Positions 28,702 to 37,670 of a stretch of DNA of 64,000 nucleotides are shown here, piece by piece; within the stretch, counting starts at the first letter, position 1; every line of letters begins with the position of its first letter. The position numbers and the translations under genes are program-made. The notes beneath the pieces were generated by a model. It did not search any database. It worked only from the letters and a program-made list of their open reading frames with translations, and was not told where the DNA came from. The stretch lies in contig JAIEAP010000004.1 of the NCBI GenBank assembly GCA_029071325.1, positions 62,001 to 126,000 of the forward strand, in the 5' to 3' direction. The DNA is from Lachnospiraceae bacterium. GTDB taxonomy: Bacteria > Bacillota > Clostridia > Lachnospirales > Lachnospiraceae.

Positions 28702-28771
28702 AGATATGGTAATATTTTGGAAAGGGTTACTGTGAATCGTAACTGAAAGGAAATCGGGAGGATGAGTGCAT

Positions 28772-28969
28772 ATGATGAAAGTATATATCTGTCCAAAGTG
28801 CGGCTGGTTGCGGACGGTTTCCAGGAGAAATGAGGTGGAATGCTTTAAATGCGGGGAGAAGCAGATGACGTCTACCCGTCTCACATATGAGAAGTACAGC
28901 TGCATGAGTGAAAAGGAACGGAAAGATTACGCTGACAGCTGGATGTATATCCACCGCGGCGACAGATGA
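28772..28969 (+). CDS. Small zinc-ribbon protein
   Basis: 65 residues from ATG 28772. CPKC near the start and CFKC about 18 residues later form a probable four-Cys zinc site; the rest is charged and ends with a YADSWMYIHRGDR tail. I do not recognise a family name. Position 28772 follows GGGAGG by 10 bp; a GTG at 28766 in the same frame is an alternative. It is sandwiched in the same direction between a glycosyltransferase and the initiating sugar transferase, so it may bind or regulate one of them, but no function should be assumed. Confidence 0.6.
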   Translation: MMKVYICPKCGWLRTVSRRNEVECFKCGEKQMTSTRLTYEKYSCMSEKERKDYADSWMYIHRGDR

Positions 28970-28982
28970 TGAGGTACTGCTT

Positions 28983-30392
28983 ATGTATAAAAGAGAGCAC
29001 AGGAGCTGGGTGAAGCATTTGGACTTTACGATTCTGGACATGCTGTGTCTGGAACTTGCCTATGCGCTGGCGTATATAATCCGCCTTGGCATGGATAACG
29101 AATATATGAACGAGCAGTACCGGCGGCTTGCGGTGATGCTGATCATGATCGATATCTGTGTTGTGTTTTTTAGTGAATCTTATAAGAGCATACTGCGCCG
29201 GAGCAATACGCAGGAGTTGAGTTCGGTGGTGATCCATGTCAGTACCATTGTTGCAGGAGTGCTGGTATATATGTATCTGACCAAACAGTCTCAGATATTT
29301 GCACGCCAGATCATGCTGATGTACTGGGCGTTCTCCATTATGTTTGAGTTTGTGGGACGCAGCCTTTTAAAGAAGTTCCTAAAACACAAGATGATGAATG
29401 GCAGAAATCTGTCTGCCATGATCATTGTGACTACCAATGAACTGGTGGAGGAATGCCTGGGAGAATTCGAGGATCTTCCTTATCGGGAGTTCGTGGTCCG
29501 GGGCGTAGTGGTGGTGGACAACCCACGAAAGGGACAGGTGATACGGGGAGTTCCCGTGGTGGCAAATGCAGATGATTTTTTTGCCTATGTCAAGGATAAC
29601 GTGGTGGATGAGGTGTTCATCAACGGCAACACCATAGCCAGCAGTCAGGCGCTGGCAGACGAACTGCTGGAAATGGGAGTGACTGTTCACTTTAATCTGG
29701 TGCATGAGTCGAAGCTGATGCCCAATAAGGTGGTAGAAAAGTGCGGAAAATATATGGTGCTGACTTCCAGTATGCGTATTGCAACCCCCAGACAGCTTTT
29801 GGTCAAACGGCTGATGGATATTGTGGGAGGGATCATTGGTCTGGTCATTACGTTTCTGGCATTGCTTGTCTTCGCACCTATCATCAAGATACAGTCGCCG
29901 GGACCGGTATTTTTCTCCCAGGTGCGTGTGGGGAGAAACGGCAGACGTTTTCGGTGTTATAAGTTCCGCTCTATGCAGGTGGATGCGGAGGAGCGCAAAC
30001 AGGATCTGATGGAGTCCAACGAGATGTCGGGGCTGATGTTTAAGATGGAGGATGATCCGAGGATATTTCCCATCGGGAGATTTATGCGGAAGTATTCCAT
30101 TGATGAACTGCCTCAGTTCTGGAATATTCTGAAGGGTGAAATGAGTCTGGTGGGTACGAGGCCGCCCACAGAGGAGGAATGCGTTGCTTATGAGATCAGA
30201 CACCGCGCAAGGCTGGGGATCAAACCGGGACTTACCGGTATGTGGCAGGTCAGCGGCAGGAATAATATTACCGATTTTGAGGAGGTAGTCCAGCTGGATA
30301 CCTATTATATCACCAACTGGTCCATTGCGCTGGACGTTAAGATATTATGCAAAACCATTCAGGTTGTATTATCAGGAAAAGGATCGATGTAG
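28983..30392 (+). CDS. Polyprenyl-phosphate sugar-1-phosphate transferase, WbaP-type
   Basis: About 469 residues. N-terminal hydrophobic segments (about 5 in the first 130 residues), a CoA-binding-like middle region, and a C-terminal Bac_transf domain: KRLMDIVGG, the SPGPVFFSQVRVGRNG motif, KFRSM, SIDELPQFWNILKGEMSLVG and GLTGMWQVSGR. It would load the first sugar phosphate onto undecaprenyl phosphate and so start glycan synthesis. ATG 28983 is chosen since it follows TGAGG by 9 bp and begins just before the first hydrophobic segment; the longer frame from 28908 overlaps the zinc-ribbon gene. The initiating sugar is unknown. Confidence 0.88.
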   Translation: MYKREHRSWVKHLDFTILDMLCLELAYALAYIIRLGMDNEYMNEQYRRLAVMLIMIDICVVFFSESYKSILRRSNTQELSSVVIHVSTIVAGVLVYMYLTKQSQIFARQIMLMYWAFSIMFEFVGRSLLKKFLKHKMMNGRNLSAMIIVTTNELVEECLGEFEDLPYREFVVRGVVVVDNPRKGQVIRGVPVVANADDFFAYVKDNVVDEVFINGNTIASSQALADELLEMGVTVHFNLVHESKLMPNKVVEKCGKYMVLTSSMRIATPRQLLVKRLMDIVGGIIGLVITFLALLVFAPIIKIQSPGPVFFSQVRVGRNGRRFRCYKFRSMQVDAEERKQDLMESNEMSGLMFKMEDDPRIFPIGRFMRKYSIDELPQFWNILKGEMSLVGTRPPTEEECVAYEIRHRARLGIKPGLTGMWQVSGRNNITDFEEVVQLDTYYITNWSIALDVKILCKTIQVVLSGKGSM

Positions 30393-30395
30393 TTT

Positions 30396-31844
30396 ATGAC
30401 AGTGTTGGATAAATGCTCTTTTGTGCTTGGAATGGTCCGAAAACACGGAATACGGGGATTGTTCTGGAAGATTCTGGAGCGCAGGCGGGATACGGTGGAA
30501 CGGGCGTATGTGAAGCACTGGCAGGAATATTGCATGACAGGTGAAGAGTGGAAGATACAGCGCAATACCAATTTTGATCATATGCCTTTGGTGTCTTTGG
30601 TGGTGCCTGCCTATGAGACTCCGCGGGAATTTCTGACTGCACTGGTGGAATCTGTGCAGCAGCAGACTTACGAGAACTGGGAACTGTGTATTGCCGACGG
30701 AAGCCCTTCAGAACAGGTGGCAAAACAGGTGCAGGAGCTGTCCGGTCAGGACGAACGGATCCGTTATCAGCATCTGCCTTCCAACGGAGGTATTGCGGAA
30801 AATACCAATGCAGGTCTTGCCATGGCGCAGGGAGAATATGTCGGTTTCCTGGATCATGATGATATGCTTGCGGCTAACGCCCTCTATGAGGTGGTACGTC
30901 TCATCAATGCCAGACCTGCCGCGGATGTGATCTATACGGATGAAGATAAGGTGGACGCTGCGGGAGAGCAGCATTTTCGACCGCATTTTAAGCTGGATTA
31001 TAATCGCGAGATGCTGCTGCATTACAATTATATCTGTCACTTTCTGGTGGTGAAAAAAGAGCTGCTGGACCGTGCCGGGGGACTCCGCTCCCAGTATAAC
31101 GGCGCGCAGGATTATGATCTGGTGCTGCGGCTGGCGGAGTTGACTGATGAATTTCACCATATTGACAAGATTTTATATCATTGGCGGGTGCACCGGAATT
31201 CCACAGCGGGAAGCTCTCTGTCCAAGGACTATGCCTATGATGCGGGCAGGCGGGCGCTGGAAGACTGTGTGAAACGCAGGCAGCTTAATGCAAGGGTGAG
31301 AAGGGCGCCGGGAGGCGGCTTTTATGAAATGATGTATGAGGAGAATCCGGCGTCCATGGAGGAAATCGATCTGCAGGAAGTGCACAGCGACGCGGTGCTG
31401 CGGGAGCGTGTACGGCAGAGCCGCGCCTCTTATCTTCTGCTGTGGGACAGCAAGAGTGTGTATCCGGCAGCGGAGCGTGAGAAGAGAGAGCTGCTGCAGC
31501 TGTGCATGCAGAGAAAGATCGGATTGGCCGGCGTGCGTTACCGCAAGCGGGGACGGATCGTATCCGCAGGGATACATATGCTGCCCCAAGGCGGTTATGA
31601 GTATGGATTTCAGGGATTGCCGATACATTTTAAGGGATACTTTGACCGGGGTGTGATCCGGCAGAATGTAGACGCGGTTCCGCTGGATTACTGCATCGTG
31701 CGCAGAGAAGCATTTCTTGCGGCGGCGGATATTCACGAAAAGCTGCACACCATGGAGGGCGCAGTTGCACTTGGCAGGCGCATGCGGGCGGCGGGATATG
31801 AGGTAGTGCTGGATGCAAGAGTGACGGTGAAGTGTAAAGGATAG
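30396..31844 (+). CDS. GT2 glycosyltransferase with C-terminal extension
   Basis: 482 residues. After a basic N-terminal stretch (1-60) comes a full GT2 domain: SLVVPAYETPREFLTALVES, CIADGSPSEQ, VGFLDHDDMLAANALYEVV (metal motif) and the VIYTDEDKVD segment with HFKLDYNREMLL. The YTDEDK plus FKLDY pattern is the complete form of what is degenerate in the enzyme at 27046. The last ~170 residues resemble a second, partial GT-like region. It lies 3 bp after the initiating transferase and 4 bp before the DUF1972 enzyme, so it probably acts early in the chain. Confidence 0.8.
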   Translation: MTVLDKCSFVLGMVRKHGIRGLFWKILERRRDTVERAYVKHWQEYCMTGEEWKIQRNTNFDHMPLVSLVVPAYETPREFLTALVESVQQQTYENWELCIADGSPSEQVAKQVQELSGQDERIRYQHLPSNGGIAENTNAGLAMAQGEYVGFLDHDDMLAANALYEVVRLINARPAADVIYTDEDKVDAAGEQHFRPHFKLDYNREMLLHYNYICHFLVVKKELLDRAGGLRSQYNGAQDYDLVLRLAELTDEFHHIDKILYHWRVHRNSTAGSSLSKDYAYDAGRRALEDCVKRRQLNARVRRAPGGGFYEMMYEENPASMEEIDLQEVHSDAVLRERVRQSRASYLLLWDSKSVYPAAEREKRELLQLCMQRKIGLAGVRYRKRGRIVSAGIHMLPQGGYEYGFQGLPIHFKGYFDRGVIRQNVDAVPLDYCIVRREAFLAAADIHEKLHTMEGAVALGRRMRAAGYEVVLDARVTVKCKG

Positions 31845-31848
31845 GACA

Positions 31849-33012
31849 ATGAAGCATATTTTTATCATCGGATGTAAGGGGATACCCGCCCAGTACGGCG
31901 GATTTGAGTCTTTTGTAGAGAATCTGACCGGTCGTGCCGTGAGCGGTGAGATCCGGTATCACGTCGCCTGTATGGGAGACAGGCAGGAACGTTTTTCTTA
32001 TCATCACGCAGATTGCTTCCGGGTAGCGGTACCGAAGATCGGTCCGGCGAAAGCGGTCTGGTATGACATAGCGGCATTTCGGCAATGTATTCGGATTATG
32101 AAGGAAGAAGGGATAAGAGAGCCGGTGGTGTATGTGCTGGCGTGCAGGATCGGCCCTTTTGTGGGGCATTTAAAACGTAAACTACGGCGTTTTGGAGGGA
32201 AACTGTATGTGAACCCCGACGGGCATGAATTCAAACGTGCCAAGTGGAATGCGTTAATCCGCAGATACTGGAAGTTTTCGGAAGGCGGGATGGTAAAACA
32301 TGCCGACCTTCTAATTTGTGATTCTAAGAATATGGAGCGGTATATTCAGACAGAATATAGTAAGAAAAAGCCGGCAACGGCTTATATTGCATATGGAACC
32401 GATGATCATCTGCCGGCGGCGGACGGAAAACGCCTGCAGGAATGGTATGCGGAGCATGGGCTTCGCCGGGAGGGATACTATCTGGTGGTGGGACGTTTTG
32501 TTCCGGAAAATAATTATGAGACCATCATCCGGGAATTCATGCGTACCGACACAGACAAGCGCCTGGTATTTATCACGAATGTGGAGCACAACAGGTTCTA
32601 CGATCATCTGCGGGAGGCGACCCATTTTGCGGAAGATGCCCGTATAATATTTGCCGGAACCGTGTACGACGGAGAACTGCTGGCACAGATCCGTGCTAAT
32701 GCGTATGGGTATCTGCACGGCCATGAGGTGGGAGGGACGAATCCTTCACTGCTGGAAGCCCTTGCTACGACGGAGCTGAACCTGCTGCTGGATGTAGGAT
32801 TCAACCGGGAGGTGGCGGAGGACAGCGCCATATACTGGAATAAGGAGCCGGGCAGTCTTGCCGGACTGATTCGGGAAGGGGATCGTATGCATAAGGAGCA
32901 GCGCATGCAATTGGGAGAGCGGGCCAAGGAACGGATGCGCCGTTTCTATGGCTGGAGTTCGATTGTGGAGCAGTATGAGCGCCTGTTTTTGTCCGAAGGA
33001 GGGGCCAGATGA
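31849..33012 (+). CDS. DUF1972 glycosyltransferase, rhamnosyltransferase-like
   Basis: 387 residues, GT-B fold. The N-terminal IIGCKGIPAQYGGFESFVENL is the signature of the DUF1972 family, which includes beta-1,4-rhamnosyltransferases of streptococcal capsule and RgpA-type enzymes. The donor-site region HGHEVGGTNPSLLEALAT is the GT4-like E-x7-E area. It would transfer a deoxyhexose, most likely rhamnose, to the lipid-linked first sugar. It overlaps the next GT2 gene by ATGA at 33009-33012. Family membership is firm; linkage and donor are inferred. Confidence 0.85.
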   Translation: MKHIFIIGCKGIPAQYGGFESFVENLTGRAVSGEIRYHVACMGDRQERFSYHHADCFRVAVPKIGPAKAVWYDIAAFRQCIRIMKEEGIREPVVYVLACRIGPFVGHLKRKLRRFGGKLYVNPDGHEFKRAKWNALIRRYWKFSEGGMVKHADLLICDSKNMERYIQTEYSKKKPATAYIAYGTDDHLPAADGKRLQEWYAEHGLRREGYYLVVGRFVPENNYETIIREFMRTDTDKRLVFITNVEHNRFYDHLREATHFAEDARIIFAGTVYDGELLAQIRANAYGYLHGHEVGGTNPSLLEALATTELNLLLDVGFNREVAEDSAIYWNKEPGSLAGLIREGDRMHKEQRMQLGERAKERMRRFYGWSSIVEQYERLFLSEGGAR

Positions 33013-33713
33013 TATCAGTTGCGGTGGTGACATACAATGGAGAGCGGTATCTGAAGGAACAGTTGGACAGCATTCTTGGGAATCTTAAGGCGGAAGATGA
33101 AGTGGTGGTGTCTGATGACGGTTCTTCGGACGGAACCTGGAATATACTGCAACAATACCGGGAACAGGATGCCCGTGTCCATATCAAGAAAGGACCCGGT
33201 CAGGGCGTGATCGCCAATGTGGAGTATGCGTTGTCCTGCTGCAGGGGTGATTACATATTCCTGGCAGATCAGGACGATGTATGGATGCCGGACAAGGTAG
33301 AGCGTGTGATGGCAGTTATGAAAGCGCAGAAGGCTGTGTTGGTGGTGCATGACGCCAGGGTGATGGATGCCGACTGCCGGGAGGTGATCATGCCTTCGTT
33401 TTTTGATTACCGTCACAGCGGCAGAGGCGCAGTCAAAAATATGGTGAAAAATACTTATATGGGCTGCTGTATGGCATTCTCCAGAGAGGTGCTGTCCTAT
33501 GTGCTTCCAATCCCTAAGGACATTCCCATGCATGACCAGTGGATTGGTGTAAAATGTGATCTTAAGTATCGCCGGACCGTGTTCTTAAAGGAGCAGTTGA
33601 TCTGTTACCGGCGGCATGGCGGCAATGTATCGGACTTCTCTCACAACGGGGTTGGAACAATGATTAAGAATCGTTTAATTTTTTTAAAGGGAATCTTAAT
33701 CTCCAATGGATAA
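33009..33713 (+). CDS. GT2 glycosyltransferase, RgpB-like
   Basis: 234 residues, shorter than the ~300 usual for this subgroup because the C-terminal accessory part is small. Motifs are VAVVTYNGERYLKEQLDSIL, VVSDDGSSDGTW and FLADQDDVWMPDKVERV. It shares the QDDVW-PDK signature with the enzyme at 11481 and so is also rhamnosyltransferase-like. It overlaps the DUF1972 gene by 4 bp, which fits the common DUF1972 plus RgpB pairing in rhamnan biosynthesis. The stop lies just before a promoter for the LCP gene. Confidence 0.8.
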   Translation: MISVAVVTYNGERYLKEQLDSILGNLKAEDEVVVSDDGSSDGTWNILQQYREQDARVHIKKGPGQGVIANVEYALSCCRGDYIFLADQDDVWMPDKVERVMAVMKAQKAVLVVHDARVMDADCREVIMPSFFDYRHSGRGAVKNMVKNTYMGCCMAFSREVLSYVLPIPKDIPMHDQWIGVKCDLKYRRTVFLKEQLICYRRHGGNVSDFSHNGVGTMIKNRLIFLKGILISNG

Positions 33714-33715
33714 TA

Positions 33716-33744
33716 TTGACACTCTTCCTGTTTTGTTATAAACT
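33716..33744 (+). promoter_or_regulatory. Promoter for the LCP-acylation genes
   Basis: TTGACA at 33716-33721 and TAAACT at 33739-33744 with 17 bp between them (or TATAAA at 33737 with 15). It lies 50 bp before the ATG at 33795. This also argues against the earlier in-frame start at 33744. Confidence 0.6.
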
Positions 33745-33794
33745 TGTCTAAGTTGCTGTCCGGTGGATACGAAATGGGAAATGGAGAAAATACT

Positions 33795-35165
33795 ATGGCT
33801 ACGACAAACCGAAATACGCATCAAGGAAATTCAAAAAAGAAGAAACTGACAAAGAAGCAGAGAAGAAAAAGAAAGATAATCATGCTTGTAGTGGAAGTGC
33901 TGGTCATTCTGATCCTGCTTCTGGTTCTGGCACTTGTCATTAAGCTGAATAAAATCAACAATGCCGGGGAACTTGACCCCGATAATCTGGAGATCAACAT
34001 TGATGAGAAGACCAAGGAAATGCATCAAGGAAATTCAAAAAAGAAGAAACTGACAAAGAAGCAGAGAAGAAAAAGAAAGATAATCATGCTTGTAGTGGAA
34101 GTGCTGGTCATTCTGATCCTGCTTCTGGTTCTGGCACTTGTCATTAAGCTGAATAAAATCAACAATGCCGGGGAACTTGACCCCGATAATCTGGAGATCA
34201 ACATTGATGAGAAGACCAAGGAAATGCTGGAAGGCTATACCAATATTGCGATATTTGGTCTGGACAACCGCAGCAATGGCAGTTATGATTCGGGTAACAG
34301 CGACTGTATCATGATCGCAAGCATCAACAATGACACCAAAGAAGTCAAGTTGATTTCTGTTTATCGTGATTCCTATCTGAATGTGACGGATGCAGATAAA
34401 TATACGAAGCTGAATGCCGCTTACGCCAAGGGCGGGGCAGAAGGCGCAGTTAAGGCTCTGAATAAGAACTTTGATCTGGATATCGTGGATTACGTGGCGG
34501 TGGATTTCAATGCCATTGCAAGGACAGTGGATGCACTGGGAGGCATTGAACTGGAATTTACCGCAGAGGAAGCGAATGATATATATACCCATGCATATGT
34601 GGATGAGATGAACGCTATGTTTGGCACGCACTCCTCTTACCCGGTGCCAGGCGTACAGCTCTGCGATGGAGTGCAGGCAACGGCGTATGCCAGACTTCGT
34701 AATACGGCAGGGGATGATTTTAAGCGCACGGAGCGTCAGCGTTTGGTGGTATCCAAGATTGTAGAGAAGACCAAGCAGTCTGATCTGGCAACCATTAATT
34801 CGATCATCGATGAGGTATTTCCGCTGATCACTACCAGCCTGCAGAATACAGAGATTCTGGGTCTGGCAAGCAATGTGCTGGACTATGAACTGGTAGATAC
34901 TCAGGGGTTCCCGTTCCTGTTAAATCCTGCTTATGTCAACGGAGCGGCAATGGTGGTTCCCACCACTCTGGAGGACAATGTGATTTTGCTGCATGAGTAT
35001 CTGTTTGGTGTGAAGGATTATGAGCCGTCTGGCACTGTCCGGGCCATCAGCAACCGTATACAGAGTGACAGCGGACTGGGCAGCGGGGATACTGCAAGGG
35101 ACACCAATCCATTGAAGGTACAGGAGCCGGATACTCCCCAGGATGATTCGGGTACCGGTCAGTAA
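33795..35165 (+). CDS. LytR-CpsA-Psr (LCP) glycan ligase with duplicated membrane anchor
   Basis: About 456 residues. The C-terminal LCP domain is canonical: IAIFGLDNR, SDCIMIASIN, KLISVYRDSYL, KLNAAYAKGG, VDYVAVDF and a DDFKRTERQR Arg cluster. LCP proteins attach undecaprenyl-linked glycans to peptidoglycan, so this enzyme probably anchors the polymer made by the upstream locus. Oddly, the first ~68 residues (Lys/Arg-rich cytoplasmic tail, transmembrane segment, stalk) occur twice in tandem and are identical at DNA level. Two membrane spans would, without rearrangement, put the catalytic domain on the wrong side. ATG 33795 has GGAG 8 bp upstream. A Gly/Asp/Ser-rich tail ends the protein. Confidence 0.9.
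   Translation: MATTNRNTHQGNSKKKKLTKKQRRKRKIIMLVVEVLVILILLLVLALVIKLNKINNAGELDPDNLEINIDEKTKEMHQGNSKKKKLTKKQRRKRKIIMLVVEVLVILILLLVLALVIKLNKINNAGELDPDNLEINIDEKTKEMLEGYTNIAIFGLDNRSNGSYDSGNSDCIMIASINNDTKEVKLISVYRDSYLNVTDADKYTKLNAAYAKGGAEGAVKALNKNFDLDIVDYVAVDFNAIARTVDALGGIELEFTAEEANDIYTHAYVDEMNAMFGTHSSYPVPGVQLCDGVQATAYARLRNTAGDDFKRTERQRLVVSKIVEKTKQSDLATINSIIDEVFPLITTSLQNTEILGLASNVLDYELVDTQGFPFLLNPAYVNGAAMVVPTTLEDNVILLHEYLFGVKDYEPSGTVRAISNRIQSDSGLGSGDTARDTNPLKVQEPDTPQDDSGTGQ
33819..34226 (+). repeat. Exact 204-bp tandem duplication within the LCP gene
   Basis: 33819-34022 and 34023-34226 appear identical, base for base, over 204 bp (68 codons), so the frame is kept. The unit covers the basic tail, one transmembrane segment and the start of the stalk. 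Identity without any silent change points to a very recent event or an assembly artefact. Confidence 0.95.
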
Positions 35166-35180
35166 AGAAGAGAGAATACT

Positions 35181-36203
35181 ATGGCAAGAAAGATTGCGGT
35201 ATGGTTAGGAAAAGTGATAGGGGCAGGAGTGACAGCGTTTGCGCTCCTGTCACTTTTTTGCGTGTGGTATTATAACCCGCCGGTGCATAAGGTAGCTGCA
35301 AACGGAGCCACCGGTTACACCAGGCAGGCAGACGCTTTCTGGGCGAGAGCCACGGAAGGCTTTGCAAGAGGACAAACGGATGGGAACGGCTATAACAACA
35401 GTTATCCCGTGGAGGATCCCGGGGATATCCATATTCTGATGATGGGTTCCTCCCAGACAGAGGGGTTGTACGTCAATGATGATGAGTGCGCTTCTTATCT
35501 TTTGAACCAGTACTTTCACGAGGATGGTTCCGGGCGTTATGTCTACAACATTGGTATGTCGGCGCATGAAATATTTCGGAATGTCAGCAACCTGGAAACG
35601 GCATTGTCCGTCTATGAACCCAAAGAGTATGTGGCGATTGAGACAGGCGTACTGGCCTATCAGCCTGAGGAAGTATGGCAGGCACTGGCGCATGATATGC
35701 CGGAACTGACGGTGGGCACAGGCTACTCGTTGCTTGACCTGCTGCAGCAGAATCCTTATCTGAAGCTTGTATATCAGCAGTACAGCAATTATAAAAACCG
35801 GGAAAATACAGATACCGGCGTGGGTAAGGGATACGATGTGTTTTCGGAGGATACGTTGTGGGCGTCCAGGCAAATGTTAGAGTATATTGCCGGAACTGCC
35901 AGGGCGCATCACTGTGAGCCAATCCTATATTATATTCCGGAACTGCAGTTGGATGATAACGGAGCGCTTGTGTTTGCGGCGACGGAAGGAACCAGGGAAC
36001 AGTATGCCGCACTGTGCAGGGAGCTGGGGATACTGTTTGTGGATATGACAGACGGAATTGTAGAGCTGTATGAACAGGAGCACATACTTGCCAGCGGATT
36101 TGCCAATACACAGGCGGGATATGGGCACCTGAACAGGGAGGGACACCGGATTCTGGCGGATGCGCTCTATGAGGCGATTTCGGAACAGGAGGAGCAGTTA
36201 TGA
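35181..36203 (+). CDS. SGNH-type O-acyltransferase partner, DltD/AlgX-like
   Basis: 340 residues. One N-terminal transmembrane anchor (about 10-30) and an extracytoplasmic SGNH-like domain: block I MMGSSQTEG with the probable nucleophile Ser, and a late GHLNREGH carrying the catalytic His. It is followed by an MBOAT gene with a 4-bp overlap (ATGA), the classic arrangement in which the MBOAT passes an acyl group across the membrane and the SGNH protein puts it on a glycan. The probable outcome is O-acetylation of the surface polymer. The exact family name within SGNH is uncertain. Confidence 0.75.
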   Translation: MARKIAVWLGKVIGAGVTAFALLSLFCVWYYNPPVHKVAANGATGYTRQADAFWARATEGFARGQTDGNGYNNSYPVEDPGDIHILMMGSSQTEGLYVNDDECASYLLNQYFHEDGSGRYVYNIGMSAHEIFRNVSNLETALSVYEPKEYVAIETGVLAYQPEEVWQALAHDMPELTVGTGYSLLDLLQQNPYLKLVYQQYSNYKNRENTDTGVGKGYDVFSEDTLWASRQMLEYIAGTARAHHCEPILYYIPELQLDDNGALVFAATEGTREQYAALCRELGILFVDMTDGIVELYEQEHILASGFANTQAGYGHLNREGHRILADALYEAISEQEEQL

Positions 36204-37666
36204 CGTTTGCCAGTGCAGAGTTTTTTGTATTGTTTTTTATCACGGCTGCATTGCTGCTGTTGCTGCAGAGAGTGCTGCCTCTCGGCGAACGGGCACGGCA
36301 GACGGGAAGCCATGTGATACTGCTTGCTGCAAGCTATATTTTTTATGGGTGGTGGGACGCCCGGTTCTGTGCGCTGTTATTGGGAGTGACCCTGGTCTCC
36401 TTTGTCACGGCAGCGCCGAAGGATCCCATGCGTCTGGCGGCAAGCCGGGCGGCGCTTGCTGTGGGGGTGGGTACGCCGTTACTTGTCCTGGGCGTATTTA
36501 AATATTATGACTTCTTTGTGGAATCCTTCTGCCAGGCGTTTCATATTGCAAACCATGCAGCGCTGAATCTGATTCTTCCGGTGGGTATTTCCTTTTATAC
36601 CTTCCAGGCTTTGAGCTATACCATAGATGTGTATCAGGGGAAGCTCGGAAAGGAAAAGAGCTTTCTTAAGTATGCGCTGTACATCGGGTTCTTTCCCCAA
36701 CTGGTGGCGGGACCGATCGTAAAAGCTGCCGATTTCCTGCCGCAGCTTAAGGAGGAACGTCGTATTACCTTAAAACGCGCGGAGCAGGGCGTGCAGATTT
36801 TTGCCTTCGGTATGTTTAAAAAACTGGTGCTGGCAGATAATCTGTCTCCGTTTGTGGATGCAGTGTTTCGCACGCCGGGAATCTATCACTGGAGCACGGT
36901 GCTGCTGGCGGTGATTTCCTATGGCATTCAGATCTATATGGACTTTTCCGGTTACTCGGATATGGCGATTGGCTGTGCCGGCTGCCTGGGCTACGACCTA
37001 AACCGGAACTTTAATCTCCCTTATATTTCCCAGAATGTCAGTGAGTTCTGGAAACGATGGCATATCAGCCTGTCCGGGTGGCTGCAGCAGTATCTGTACA
37101 TTCCCCTGGGAGGGAACCGTAAGGGGACGGTGAGAACCTATGTGAATCTGATGCTCACCATGCTGCTGGGTGGACTGTGGCATGGAGCCAACTGGACCTT
37201 TGTCCTGTGGGGAGGGCTTCACGGGGCAGCATTATGTATACACAAATGCTTCCTCAGACTGGCCGGGGGCGGAAGGCGTAAGGACAGGGAGAGACGGGAT
37301 AAGAAAGCGTTCCCGGCGGCATTGTGCTGTATTATACTGACCGATCTATTCGTACTGTTCTGCTGGATTTTCTTCCGGGCGGAGAGTGTCTCCCAGGCGG
37401 CGGCGGTGATTGGGGTTCTGGCACATTTCGGAGATGGGATCGTACACATGTATTCCTGGAGTCTGGCTGCGATTGTGCTGCTGGCGGCAGCGACCGCGGC
37501 GACGTATGTGCGCAGCGCGCGCCGGAAAGAACGGACCGTGCAGGGCTTTTACCCGGTGCTTCCCTTGAACCGGTACTGGGCCCTTGTCCTTTTCTTCCTG
37601 GAGATAGGACTGATTGTGGGGCTGGCGTATGTGCAGGGGAATCCGTTTATATACTTTCAGTTTTGA
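36200..37666 (+). CDS. MBOAT O-acyltransferase, AlgI/DltB-like
   Basis: 488 residues, about 10-11 transmembrane segments. MBOAT landmarks are ILPVGISFYTFQALSY, FFPQLVAGPIVKA, FWKRWHISLSGWL, YIPLGGNRKG and GLWHGANWTFVLWG with the conserved catalytic His. It would pass acyl groups from a cytoplasmic donor to the extracytoplasmic SGNH partner encoded just upstream (4-bp overlap). It is the last gene of the glycan locus, and element copy C begins 4 bp after its stop. Confidence 0.88.
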   Translation: MTFASAEFFVLFFITAALLLLLQRVLPLGERARQTGSHVILLAASYIFYGWWDARFCALLLGVTLVSFVTAAPKDPMRLAASRAALAVGVGTPLLVLGVFKYYDFFVESFCQAFHIANHAALNLILPVGISFYTFQALSYTIDVYQGKLGKEKSFLKYALYIGFFPQLVAGPIVKAADFLPQLKEERRITLKRAEQGVQIFAFGMFKKLVLADNLSPFVDAVFRTPGIYHWSTVLLAVISYGIQIYMDFSGYSDMAIGCAGCLGYDLNRNFNLPYISQNVSEFWKRWHISLSGWLQQYLYIPLGGNRKGTVRTYVNLMLTMLLGGLWHGANWTFVLWGGLHGAALCIHKCFLRLAGGGRRKDRERRDKKAFPAALCCIILTDLFVLFCWIFFRAESVSQAAAVIGVLAHFGDGIVHMYSWSLAAIVLLAAATAATYVRSARRKERTVQGFYPVLPLNRYWALVLFFLEIGLIVGLAYVQGNPFIYFQF

Positions 37667-37670
37667 TGCT

